Shown here in pieces: positions 1 to 6,407 of a stretch of DNA of 44,681 nucleotides. Origin of the DNA: Deltaproteobacteria bacterium (GTDB lineage: Bacteria > Desulfobacterota > GWC2-55-46 > UBA9637); the NCBI GenBank assembly GCA_016219285.1, contig JACRNJ010000078.1, positions 1-44,681 of the forward strand. The letters run 5' to 3'. The notes below the pieces were generated by a model. It was not told where the DNA came from, did not search any database, and worked only from the letters and a program-made list of their open reading frames with translations. The translations under genes were made by a program, and so were the position numbers. Position 1 is the first letter of the stretch; every line of letters begins with the position of its first letter.

Positions 1-450
1 AACGATTACTGCCCAGAGATATTTCACGGTCTGCGGGTGGAAGAAGCGATCAATGGACTCGTAGCCCGCAACAACGGCACTAAGCAGAATCGTGAAAACG
101 ATTGCTGCACCTGCCAGGTCTTCCACGCGACCATAGCCATAGGTCAACCGGCTATTGGGTTTCCGGCGTGCAAGTCTAAAAGCAATCCACAGCGGAATAG
201 CAGTGGCGGCATCGCCAATGTTATGTATCGTGTCGGCAAGAAGGGCAACGCTTCCGGTAAGCATAACGATGACGATTTGAAAGGCGGCAGTAGCGAATAG
301 CCCAATGAAGGACCACTTAATGGCCCAGATTCCCCGTTGAGTGGTAAGAAGAGATGGGTCGACAGCACCGTGTGTATGGACATGAGTGCGCTGTCCATTG
401 TCATGTTCATGCTGGTGGTTGTTCTGATGGGTATTTGGATGATCAGTCAT
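1..450 (-). CDS. Cation diffusion facilitator (CDF) transporter, N-terminal part, runs off left edge
   Basis: Reading the minus strand from the ATG at 448-450 gives 150 codons open to the window edge, so the gene is incomplete at its 3' end. The first 30 residues are rich in His (HQNNHQHEHD, HVHTH), a common metal-binding N-terminus in CDF exporters of Zn, Co or Cd. Hydrophobic stretches at about residues 41-63, 81-92 and 111-130 fit membrane helices. Residues 71-80 (LADTIHNIGD) carry the conserved helix-2 metal site, with D73, H76 and D80. The loop GYGRVEDLAG at about 105-114 is also typical of CDF proteins. The likely role is proton-coupled export of a divalent cation across the inner membrane. 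Metal specificity cannot be told from this fragment. It is divergent from the integrase gene, with about 200 bases between the two starts. Confidence 0.85.
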   Translation of the reverse strand, partial: MTDHPNTHQNNHQHEHDNGQRTHVHTHGAVDPSLLTTQRGIWAIKWSFIGLFATAAFQIVIVMLTGSVALLADTIHNIGDAATAIPLWIAFRLARRKPNSRLTYGYGRVEDLAGAAIVFTILLSAVVAGYESIDRFFHPQTVKYLWAVIV

Positions 451-512
451 ATTTAGGCCCTTCCCTATATTCTTTCTTAAACAGATAACGATATATTTAA
501 CAAGTTTTCTCT

Positions 513-540
513 ATTTAACCAAAAAACAGGGTATAGTCAA
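513..540 (-). promoter_or_regulatory. Candidate sigma70 promoter for the CDF gene
   Basis: On the minus strand TTGACT (535-540) is followed after 16 bases by TTAAAT (513-518), about 60 bases upstream of the CDF start codon. The -10 hexamer matches consensus at four of six positions, so this is a moderate candidate only. Confidence 0.35.
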
Positions 541-570
541 GCAAAAATAACAGCAAAAATAACATTTTTC

Positions 571-599
571 TTGACATATATAATCATCATAAATATAAT
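571..599 (+). promoter_or_regulatory. Consensus sigma70 promoter upstream of the integrase
   Basis: TTGACA (571-576) and TATAAT (594-599) are both exact consensus hexamers separated by exactly 17 bases. The predicted transcript would start near 606, giving a leader of about 50 bases before the integrase ATG at 656. Such a perfect promoter is unusual for an integrase gene, which is normally kept weakly expressed or LexA-controlled. I saw no clear LexA-type operator overlapping it. Confidence 0.75.
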
Positions 600-655
600 C
601 TCTAACCTGTTAGCAACGCATATTGAGTGATATTAAGGAAATAGGATAAGTATTC

Positions 656-2059
656 ATGTTAAATATCCCTGCCGCTTTATTTACTAAATATAATCTCTTG
701 CTGAATAAAAAATCGGTTTCTATTTCCGTTCATAATAATTATAAAAAGTGGTTGCGGTATTATCTCGATTTCTGCCATAAATACTGTCACAGGTATGCGG
801 ACAGGGAATCCCTTAAACATTTCATAATCAAATTGCATGAAAAACATCAATCTCTTGCCATGCAGGAGGAAGCGGCGAGGGCAGTGGGTTTTTATTATGA
901 GATGCTGAAAGATAGCAAAGCCGGGGGCAGTCCCGAAACCACCCCTCACCCTGACCCTCTCCCCATGAGGGGCGAGGGGAATAGTGGTGACCCTCTACCT
1001 GATGGAGAGGGGATAAAGTGGAAGGCAGGTAAATCTGGGACAGTCCCCTCATTCATAATGGGCGAGAGGAATATTAAAAAGGAGGGGAGCGTAGAGTATG
1101 ACTGGCAGAAGGTTCATTCTGACCTCTCCGCAGAAATTAAGGTGCGGCATTATTCCCCGAAGACATTGAGAGCGTATTCCATCTGGGTGGGAAAGTTTCA
1201 AGCCTTTATAAAAGGTAAGAAACCTTCTGATTTGAATCCATCCGATGTGAAGGATTTCATACGCTTTCTGGCTGTGGATTGCCGCGTGTCTGCTTCTTCC
1301 CAGAATCAGGCGTTTAATGCCCTTTTGTTTTTATACAGGCATGTTTTAAAGACGGATTTCGGTGACCAAAGCGATAATGTGAGGGCAAAGAGGCGGCGGC
1401 ACATACCTGTTGTGTTGTCTAGGGAGGAGGTGAACTCCGTAATAGACAACCTCAATTATCCTTATGACCTTGTAGTCAGGTTTTTGTATGGCTGCGGGCT
1501 GCGTTTGTTTGAATGTCTGAAACTAAGGGTTCATAATTTCAATTTGGATGCAGGGATATTGACTGTGCATGATGGGAAGGGAAAGAAGGACAGGACGGTG
1601 CCTTTGCCAAGGTCTATCACTCCACAGATTAAGAACCACATTTCTTATGTGATGGAACTTCATCAAAAGGATTTGGATGCAGGTTATGCCGGGGCATTTG
1701 TTGACGGACTTCTTGAAAAGAAGTATAAGAATATCGGGAAGGAGTTGATATGGCAGTGGTTCTTTCCAGCCAAGACATTGACGCTTGTCCCGGAGGCAGG
1801 TGAATATAGGAGGTATCATCTTCATGAAACCCATGTGAATAAGGCGATACGGCGGGTTGTAAGAAAGGTAAAAATATTAAAGAGGGTTTCATCTCACACC
1901 TTTCGCCACAGTTTTGCAACTCATCTCTTGCAAGCAAATTACGATATTCGCACCATTCAGGAGATGCTGGGACACAGTGATGTCAGGACGACCATGATAT
2001 ATACTCATACGATAAAAAGCCAAACCGTCAAAGAGGTGAAAAGTCCGCTGGATTTTTGA
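656..2059 (+). CDS. Integron-type site-specific tyrosine recombinase (IntI family)
   Basis: A 467-residue tyrosine recombinase. The catalytic residues are visible: R283 (GCGLRLFECL), K309/K311 region (GKGKKDR), H414 and R417 (HTFRHSFATHLL), H440 (GHSD) and nucleophile Y449 (TTMIYTH). Between them, residues about 343-390 form the extra segment that separates integron integrases from XerC/XerD (EKKYKNIG, WQWFFPAK, HLHE), and the protein ends in SPLDF as IntI proteins often do. The IntI-like core starts near residue 149. Before it are about 90 residues resembling an additional core-binding domain, then a linker at about 96-142 that is encoded by an inserted palindromic repeat and kept in frame. 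The protein is therefore longer than the roughly 320-340 residues of classical IntI. I found no convincing attC site or cassette array nearby, so an active integron is not shown. Confidence 0.88.
   Translation: MLNIPAALFTKYNLLLNKKSVSISVHNNYKKWLRYYLDFCHKYCHRYADRESLKHFIIKLHEKHQSLAMQEEAARAVGFYYEMLKDSKAGGSPETTPHPDPLPMRGEGNSGDPLPDGEGIKWKAGKSGTVPSFIMGERNIKKEGSVEYDWQKVHSDLSAEIKVRHYSPKTLRAYSIWVGKFQAFIKGKKPSDLNPSDVKDFIRFLAVDCRVSASSQNQAFNALLFLYRHVLKTDFGDQSDNVRAKRRRHIPVVLSREEVNSVIDNLNYPYDLVVRFLYGCGLRLFECLKLRVHNFNLDAGILTVHDGKGKKDRTVPLPRSITPQIKNHISYVMELHQKDLDAGYAGAFVDGLLEKKYKNIGKELIWQWFFPAKTLTLVPEAGEYRRYHLHETHVNKAIRRVVRKVKILKRVSSHTFRHSFATHLLQANYDIRTIQEMLGHSDVRTTMIYTHTIKSQTVKEVKSPLDF
942..1018 (+). repeat. 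GC-rich palindromic repeat inside the integrase gene
   Basis: CCCCTCACCC at the left faces GAGGGGCGAGGGG and a second GGAGAGGGG at the right, forming nested hairpins. It is read through in frame as integrase residues about 96-121 (PHPDPLPMRGEG, DPLPDGEG), low-complexity sequence unlike the rest of the protein. Related CCCCTC-type palindromes lie at 2729-2832, 4754-4799 and 21352-21418. Confidence 0.75.
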
Positions 2060-2178
2060 AACCACGATAATTCATGGCATTGCACGGATATACTCTCAAA
2101 AACTGTACAGGAGCATATTTCAGCACACAGGCAGAGGGCGGGGGTGGTGTTACGGTGGTGATATTAAAGTGAAAATAT

Positions 2179-2241
2179 GATTACACAGATTATCAAAAGC
2201 TGATTACACCGATAAAGGGATTAGTTTTAATCTGTGTAATC
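2179..2241. repeat. 13-bp perfect inverted repeat between integrase and release-factor-like gene
   Basis: GATTACACAGATT at 2179-2191 is repeated as its exact reverse complement at 2229-2241 around a 37-base spacer that itself contains another TGATTACAC. It occupies most of the space before the next gene. No T-tract follows, so it looks like a dispersed repeat rather than a simple terminator. Confidence 0.7.
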
Positions 2242-2277
2242 GTATTCCTAAATCTATGAAATCAAAGAGGCTTAACA

Positions 2278-2721
2278 ATGCCTACTTTTGCAGTAAGCGA
2301 AGAGAAAAATAGATGGCTCAAAGAAAAAATGGAATCCCTCAATATCCGTGAGGAGGATATTGAGGAGAAGTTTATCCGTTCCTCAGGAAAGGGAGGCCAG
2401 AAGGTAAACAAGACTTCAAGCTGCGTATACATAAAGCACATCCCAACCGGCATTGAAGTCAAATGTATGAAGGACAGGAGCCAATCTATAAACCGCTTCC
2501 TTGCAAGGCGCGAACTCGTGGAGAGGATTGAAAGGCTATCAGGAAAGCTTACTAATGAAGATACAAAAAGGCTTAAGGCAAAGAAACAAAAATTAAAGAG
2601 GCATAAGAGGGCGAAGTTGAAGCATAAGGCAGAGGTAGTGGATAAGGCAAGTGCATCAGAGGGAAATTCATTAGAGGCAGCTAAAACTTTTGTGCCAACG
2701 ACTCAGCATAAAGGAGAATAA
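2278..2721 (+). CDS. Peptide chain release factor-like protein (ArfB/C12orf65 type ribosome rescue factor)
   Basis: A 147-residue protein with the RF-1 domain and no codon-recognition domains. The GGQ motif that triggers peptidyl-tRNA hydrolysis in the peptidyl-transferase centre is at about residues 38-40 in RSSGKGGQKVNKTSS. It is followed by the family segment around CMKDRSQSINR, and by a highly basic helix at about 95-118 (KRLKAKKQKLKRHKRAK). In ArfB and its mitochondrial relatives a basic C-terminal tail enters the empty mRNA channel of stalled ribosomes, which suggests rescue of non-stop complexes. The last 25 residues are not basic and look poorly conserved. AAGAGG at 2265-2270 lies 7 bases before the ATG. 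PrfH-like or another stand-alone RF domain protein remains possible. Confidence 0.8.
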   Translation: MPTFAVSEEKNRWLKEKMESLNIREEDIEEKFIRSSGKGGQKVNKTSSCVYIKHIPTGIEVKCMKDRSQSINRFLARRELVERIERLSGKLTNEDTKRLKAKKQKLKRHKRAKLKHKAEVVDKASASEGNSLEAAKTFVPTTQHKGE

Positions 2722-2728
2722 AAATGCT

Positions 2729-2832
2729 TCACCCTCCCCTTAATCCCCTACCGTCAAGGGATGGGAGAACTTTTTACAAGAGTGGCGCCCAGCTTTTCCT
2801 TCTCCTCTGAAGGGAGAGGGAGGGCGAGAGGG
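2729..2832. repeat. CCCCTC-type palindromic repeat upstream of truD
   Basis: CACCCTCCCCTTAATCCCC at the left is answered by GGGAGAGGGAGGGCGAGAGGG at the right, with a second small hairpin in the middle. It fills the space between the release-factor-like gene and truD. Its right end supplies GAGAGG, the only visible ribosome-binding site for truD. Confidence 0.6.
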
Positions 2833-2840
2833 ATTTTCCA

Positions 2841-4007
2841 ATGAAGCTCAAGGTAAAACCTGAAGATTTTATAGTAGAGGAAAAGGCTGATTTAAAGCTC
2901 CATAAAGGCGGAGATTATAAAGTTTACCTCCTTACAAAGAGGGGATTCAATACAGTAGACCTTCTCCTAAGGCTTTCCAAAAAATTAGACATGCCTTTCA
3001 GCAATTTTTCTTACGGTGGCAAAAAGGATAGGCACGCCCTTACAACCCAATATATAACCATCAAAGACAAAGGCATATTTGATACAGAAGAGGATTCGTT
3101 TAATCTCCGGTATGTGGGAGATATGCAGAAGCCCATGGGGCCGGAACTCATCAAGGGCAATGGATTTAAAATTGTGATAAGAGACCTTGATGAAAAAGAG
3201 GCTTTAAGAGTTAAAAGTGAAATAGGGCTTGTAAAGGAACATGGGTTCATTAATTATTTTGACGACCAGAGATTCGGAAGCTTTGACCGGGAGCAGGGTT
3301 TTATAGGCGAAAAAATTATTCAAAACCATCACAACATTGCGCTCAAGATATATCTCACCAGCATCCATCCGGAGGATAAAAAGGCTGAAAAGGAAAGAAA
3401 GAGATTCTTTGCAAACAACTGGGGCAGGTGGGATGAGTGCCTTAAAATGGCAAAGACATCATTTGAAAAGAGGGCATTCCGGATGCTCCTGAGAAGAGAA
3501 AAGAATCCTTTTCTTAACAGCATCCTAATGATTCCGAAAGAGGAACTCTCTCTCTTCTTCTCTGCGTTCCAGTCCTATCTATGGAATAAGCTGGCTGAGA
3601 GGCTTTTGAAAACTTACCATTCCGACGGTACCCTTCTAAAATACAAGGGCGCTTACTGGGAGTATCTATTTTACAGGTCTCTCCATAAAAATAACAGCGG
3701 CTATCTTACAGAACTCATTCTGCCCACAGCATCGCAAAATGCAAAGATGCCTGATGAGTTTACAGAAAATCTCTATGCAGAGATTCTTAACGAACATAAA
3801 TTACAGATGGTTTGTTTTAATTTAAGAAAGATAAAGACAGCCTTTTTCAAATCAAGCCCGAGGTCTTTGATAATTATTCCTTTAATACATGCCGGAGAGA
3901 TAGAGGATGATGAATTATATAGCGGAAGAAAAAAACTGTGCCTTGATTTTGAGCTTCCCAGGGGGAGCTACGGCACCATGCTGATAAAGAGATTGATGGT
4001 AAAATAA
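2841..4007 (+). CDS. truD: tRNA pseudouridine(13) synthase TruD
   Basis: A 388-residue protein of the TruD family, which converts U13 of certain tRNAs (tRNA-Glu in E. coli) to pseudouridine. The catalytic motif is GGKKDRHALTTQ with the nucleophilic aspartate at residue 63, and NYFDDQRFGS near residue 140 is a second family signature. The N-terminus (VKPEDFIVEE) begins as TruD proteins usually do, supporting the ATG at 2841. Length is close to the family norm. GAGAGG 9 to 10 bases upstream comes from the adjacent palindromic repeat. It may be co-transcribed with the upstream rescue-factor gene, since both act in translation and lie on the same strand, but the repeat separates them. Confidence 0.9.
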   Translation: MKLKVKPEDFIVEEKADLKLHKGGDYKVYLLTKRGFNTVDLLLRLSKKLDMPFSNFSYGGKKDRHALTTQYITIKDKGIFDTEEDSFNLRYVGDMQKPMGPELIKGNGFKIVIRDLDEKEALRVKSEIGLVKEHGFINYFDDQRFGSFDREQGFIGEKIIQNHHNIALKIYLTSIHPEDKKAEKERKRFFANNWGRWDECLKMAKTSFEKRAFRMLLRREKNPFLNSILMIPKEELSLFFSAFQSYLWNKLAERLLKTYHSDGTLLKYKGAYWEYLFYRSLHKNNSGYLTELILPTASQNAKMPDEFTENLYAEILNEHKLQMVCFNLRKIKTAFFKSSPRSLIIIPLIHAGEIEDDELYSGRKKLCLDFELPRGSYGTMLIKRLMVK

Positions 4008-4088
4008 CAACACTGGCAAGGGCAAACTCCGCGCCAAATCCTTTGATGAAGCATCGGTATCTGGTGCGGGGTAAAGGAGTAGTTAATA

Positions 4089-4520
4089 GTGCAATTCTAC
4101 ATGCAATATTTCTTATTTGCTGCGACTGTATGGGGTGTTATAGCGATGACATTGCTTCTGATAGCGTGGTGGTGCGCTCATCAAAGGTATTGTAATTGGC
4201 ACAGACGGCTGATGCTCTTTCTAACTATCGGCGCATGGCTTTTCATCCTTAGCTATATGTTTAGATACTATATGACAGACAGCGGCGCACCTGCCATACC
4301 CAAGCAGCTTATCTTATGGTTTGCCATCCACGGTACCATAGGTATATTTTCCCTCATATCAGTTACACTTCTTGTATGGTCAAGGGTTGGCCAAGGAAAG
4401 TGGTTTGGTAGTCTTCATCAACATCTTAACCGCCACCATGTCATTTATGGCCGCGTACTGGTAGTGGTATGGACATTGACCCATATTGGAGGGATAGCCA
4501 ATTACTATCTATTGAATTGA
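4089..4520 (+). CDS. DUF420-like integral membrane protein
   Basis: A 143-residue protein with four predicted membrane helices at about residues 4-27, 40-60, 75-97 and 115-138. The segment NWHRRLMLFLTIGAW and a His/Arg pair before the last helix (NRHHVIYGR) match the pattern of DUF420 proteins, some of which assist cytochrome oxidase assembly. I chose the GTG at 4089 because AAGGAG at 4074-4079 lies 9 bases upstream; an in-frame ATG at 4101 is too far from it. No oxidase gene is nearby, so the role is open. Family assignment is by pattern only. Confidence 0.55.
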   Translation: MQFYMQYFLFAATVWGVIAMTLLLIAWWCAHQRYCNWHRRLMLFLTIGAWLFILSYMFRYYMTDSGAPAIPKQLILWFAIHGTIGIFSLISVTLLVWSRVGQGKWFGSLHQHLNRHHVIYGRVLVVVWTLTHIGGIANYYLLN

Positions 4521-4523
4521 GAG

Positions 4524-4600
4524 TTTGTTGAAAAACTCAACAAGCACGGGCTGTCAAAAAATGCAACTGCATTTTTTGGGTTAATGGTTTTTTCAACAAC
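4524..4600. repeat. Nested inverted repeat, inner hairpin usable as a bidirectional terminator
   Basis: The outer arms TTGTTGAAAAA and TTTTTTCAACAA enclose a tight 11-bp hairpin at about 4555-4578, CAAAAAATGCA / TGCATTTTTTG with a 2-base loop. The A-rich and T-rich flanks of the inner hairpin could terminate transcription in either direction. A close relative of the inner hairpin follows wrbA at 11468-11491. Confidence 0.65.
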
Positions 4601-4610
4601 ATGGTAAAGG

Positions 4611-4661
4611 CCCAAAAATCAATCGCTATTTTACACCCAAAAACAGACATTGATTTTTGGG
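4611..4661. repeat. 13-bp perfect inverted repeat
   Basis: CCCAAAAATCAAT (4611-4623) and ATTGATTTTTGGG (4649-4661) are exact reverse complements. The loop contains CGCTATTTTAC, which is one arm of the repeat at 4900-4932. Confidence 0.7.
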
Positions 4662-4673
4662 GAAACCTGCAAG

Positions 4674-4736
4674 CCCTTGACAAAACTTTAGTTTAGTCAA
4701 GGGCAAGTCCTTGACAGACGTTTCACCTGTCAAGGG
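4674..4736. repeat. CCTTGACA-family double hairpin
   Basis: Two adjacent hairpins use the same arms: CCCTTGACAAAAC facing GTCAAGGG, then TCCTTGACAG facing CTGTCAAGGG. Copies of this family are at 9745-9812, 11647-11725, 16580-16610 and possibly inside ispE. Confidence 0.7.
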
Positions 4737-4753
4737 CAAGTTGGCTGTTAGAC

Positions 4754-4799
4754 ACACACCCCTAAATCCCCTCTCGAGAGGGGGACTAAAGGGGTGTGT
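4754..4799. repeat. CCCCTC-type palindrome
   Basis: A 46-base near-palindrome: ACACACCCCT faces AGGGGTGTGT at the ends, and ATCCCCTCTC faces GAGAGGGGGA at the centre. It resembles the element embedded in nuoI at 21352-21418. Confidence 0.7.
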
Positions 4800-4824
4800 T
4801 GTTTACGACGAGCCGTATGTTCAC

Positions 4825-4892
4825 CGATTTGGAGCAAGCCGACCGTGTCGGCGTAAAAACAAACGGCAACACGGTTGCCTTGCTCCAAATCG
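4825..4892. repeat. GGAGCAAG-family inverted repeat, copy 1
   Basis: CGATTTGGAGCAAG at the left is the exact reverse complement of the right end (4879-4892), with inner arms CCGACCGTGTCGGCG and CGGCAACACGGTTGCC. A second copy in the opposite orientation lies before rplY at 29784-29835. Confidence 0.75.
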
Positions 4893-4899
4893 CAGGTTT

Positions 4900-4932
4900 G
4901 TAAAATAGCGAGGTTTTTAATCGCTATTTTAC
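4900..4932. repeat. 12-bp perfect hairpin of the GCTATTTTAC family
   Basis: GTAAAATAGCGA and TCGCTATTTTAC flank a 9-base loop. The same arm sequence occurs at the end of nuoN (27343-27373). Confidence 0.7.
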
Positions 4933-4958
4933 AGTTACAGTAAAAGAAAGGAGGTTGA

Positions 4959-5252
4959 ATGGTTACCCATATAGTTCTTTTTAAACTAAAAGACCGCAAT
5001 CCTTTAAGCATTGAAAAGGCAAGGGATGTGCTGCTGGATCTGAGAGGGAAGATAGCTGTGTTGCGTCATCTGGAGGTTGGCGCGGATGTTCTTCATAGCG
5101 AGCGCTCTTATGATATTGCCCTTACAGCAAAGTTTGATTCGCTGGAAGATTTGCAAGCTTATCAGGAACACCCTGTCCATGTTGAAGTCGCAAATTATAT
5201 GAGGCAGGTAAGGGAATCTGCAATAGCAGTAGATTATGAGTCAAATACTTGA
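4959..5252 (+). CDS. Dabb (stress-responsive dimeric alpha-beta barrel) domain protein
   Basis: A 97-residue protein matching the Dabb pattern: MVTHIVLFKLKD at the start (beta strand 1 with the family His), a central acidic helix, GADVLHSERSYDIALTAKFDSLEDLQAYQEHPVH and a final helix. These proteins form ferredoxin-like dimers; some act on small molecules but most have no known reaction. AAGGAGG lies immediately upstream at a good distance from the ATG. It is monocistronic by position: repeats precede it and a hairpin separates it from the convergent response-regulator gene. Confidence 0.8.
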   Translation: MVTHIVLFKLKDRNPLSIEKARDVLLDLRGKIAVLRHLEVGADVLHSERSYDIALTAKFDSLEDLQAYQEHPVHVEVANYMRQVRESAIAVDYESNT

Positions 5253-5304
5253 AATAGAGAGGCTTGATTACTTTGTCAGGGCAAATCCAATTCCGTAATT
5301 GCAA

Positions 5305-5330
5305 GGCTGTTGATGTCATTTCCAACAGCC
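5305..5330. terminator. Hairpin between convergent genes
   Basis: GGCTGTTG and CAACAGCC form an 8-bp stem around a 10-base loop, placed between the Dabb gene and the convergent response regulator. The plus-strand side is followed by a weak T-rich run (TAATAATTCTT). Confidence 0.55.
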
Positions 5331-5342
5331 TAATAATTCTTG

Positions 5343-6323
5343 CTACTTTACCTTTCCTATCGCCTCTTTTATCTTTCTTATCTCTTCCTTTATAAGCTCC
5401 TCTGCCAAGTCAGGGATTATCTCCCATGCGATTTCCTCTATAACCTCTCTTGAGACCTTTGTTATAGTCTCTTCAAGTTTTTCTTTTGGAATGGCTCCGA
5501 TTGCAGGCATTTCTTCTACGGCACACTCCCTTGCCTTTGCTTCAACCTTGTCCTGTATTATTGGCACAATCTTTGGCGCAGCAAGGGGTGTAGGCATCGG
5601 AGGGGTCTCAGGAATTGGCGGAGGTTGAGGCGCTTCATGCTTAATTTCTGGTGTAAAAGGTATTACTGCCGGCGGTTTAGATGAAGGAGGAGGCGTGGCC
5701 TCTTCTACCGGCTGAATATCATCTTCTTTTAATTCCAGTTCTATTAATTCGTCTTCTATATTAGGTTTGTGTTCTGCCTCTTTTGCAGGTTCTTCAAAAA
5801 AATCATTTTCCCATATTCCATTTCCAATTGGAGACGGCGCTGCTGCCTCATCGGTTCCAATAAAATCACCGACTTCCCATATATCTGTGGGCATAGTGGT
5901 TTCGACCTGCGGCGCAGGCGGCGGGATTTCCGCTTCAACATGGGCTGCGGCAGGCGGTCTTGAGAGCAGATTTTTTACTTTTTCTATCAATTCCTGAGAT
6001 TCAAATGGTTTAATTACAATATCGTCGGCCTTTACCCTTGCAGCCTCTTCTTCATTGAAAGGTTCAAATGCGCCTGATAAAAGCAGCACAGGGATATGTT
6101 TAAGCCCCGGGTCTTTTTTAACCGTTTCACAAACCTCATAGCCGTTTTTACCAGGCATTGTAATATCAGCTATGATAATATCAGGCTTTATCTCTTTTAC
6201 CTTGGTGATAGCGGTATTGCCGTCCCCAACAACAACAAGGTCATAATCCTCGCTGGCAAATGTTATGGATATAACCTTCTGAATTGTGATACTGTCGTCA
6301 GCCAAGAGAATTTTTTTAGACAT
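5343..6323 (-). CDS. Response regulator with N-terminal receiver domain, Pro-rich linker and conserved C-terminal helix
   Basis: From the ATG at 6321-6323 (GGAGG 7 bases upstream) the protein has 326 residues; an upstream in-frame ATG at 6353 lacks that site. Residues 3-118 are a CheY-like receiver with acidic D9/D10, phosphoacceptor D53 (IIADITMPG) and K105 (VIKPFE). Residues about 120-265 are a low-complexity linker rich in Pro, Ala and Glu. The last 60 residues form a predicted helix (EEIAWEIIPDLAEELIKEEIRKIKE), a tail seen in receiver proteins of deltaproteobacteria. There is no DNA-binding or enzymatic output domain, so it probably works by protein contact, for example in motility or chemosensory-type signalling. 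No kinase gene is adjacent. Confidence 0.8.
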   Translation of the reverse strand: MSKKILLADDSITIQKVISITFASEDYDLVVVGDGNTAITKVKEIKPDIIIADITMPGKNGYEVCETVKKDPGLKHIPVLLLSGAFEPFNEEEAARVKADDIVIKPFESQELIEKVKNLLSRPPAAAHVEAEIPPPAPQVETTMPTDIWEVGDFIGTDEAAAPSPIGNGIWENDFFEEPAKEAEHKPNIEDELIELELKEDDIQPVEEATPPPSSKPPAVIPFTPEIKHEAPQPPPIPETPPMPTPLAAPKIVPIIQDKVEAKARECAVEEMPAIGAIPKEKLEETITKVSREVIEEIAWEIIPDLAEELIKEEIRKIKEAIGKVK

Positions 6324-6364
6324 GCAATCCTCCAGAAATAATTCAGAAATCATGTTTAATGCTC

Positions 6365-6407
6365 AAAAAAGCGACTACTTGACCAAATATTGTTTTGGCC
6401 TAGTCGC
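6365..6407 (-). terminator. Rho-independent terminator of hom
   Basis: On the minus strand a GC-containing stem (GCGACTAGGCCAAA facing TTTGG...TAGTCGC) is followed directly by six T residues (6365-6370 on the plus strand as A). The hom stop codon TAG (6400-6402) is part of the left arm of the stem, so termination begins inside the last codons of the gene. Confidence 0.8.

Larger units (their letters stand above)
4521..4958. other. 438-base gene-free stretch made almost entirely of tandem hairpin repeats
   Basis: Between the DUF420-like gene and the Dabb-domain gene I see no plausible coding sequence. Instead six inverted repeats of different families follow one another: 4524-4600, 4611-4661, 4674-4736, 4754-4799, 4825-4892 and 4900-4932. 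A 65-codon ORF at 4711-4908 is a by-product of these repeats. Confidence 0.8.

Noticed and set aside
450-656. attI or attC site beside the integron-type integrase
   Set aside because: Words such as ATTTAAC fit RYYYAAC but lie in A/T-rich sequence and have no properly spaced GTTRRRY partner. The same holds for GCTTAAC at 2270-2276.
4711-4908. 65-codon ORF before the Dabb gene
   Set aside because: It is formed wholly by the hairpin repeats at 4674-4892 and has no ribosome-binding site or protein family pattern.
5756-5997. Several ORFs of 60-76 codons on both strands within the response regulator
   Set aside because: They arise from the GC-rich, low-complexity Pro/Ala linker and have no independent support.
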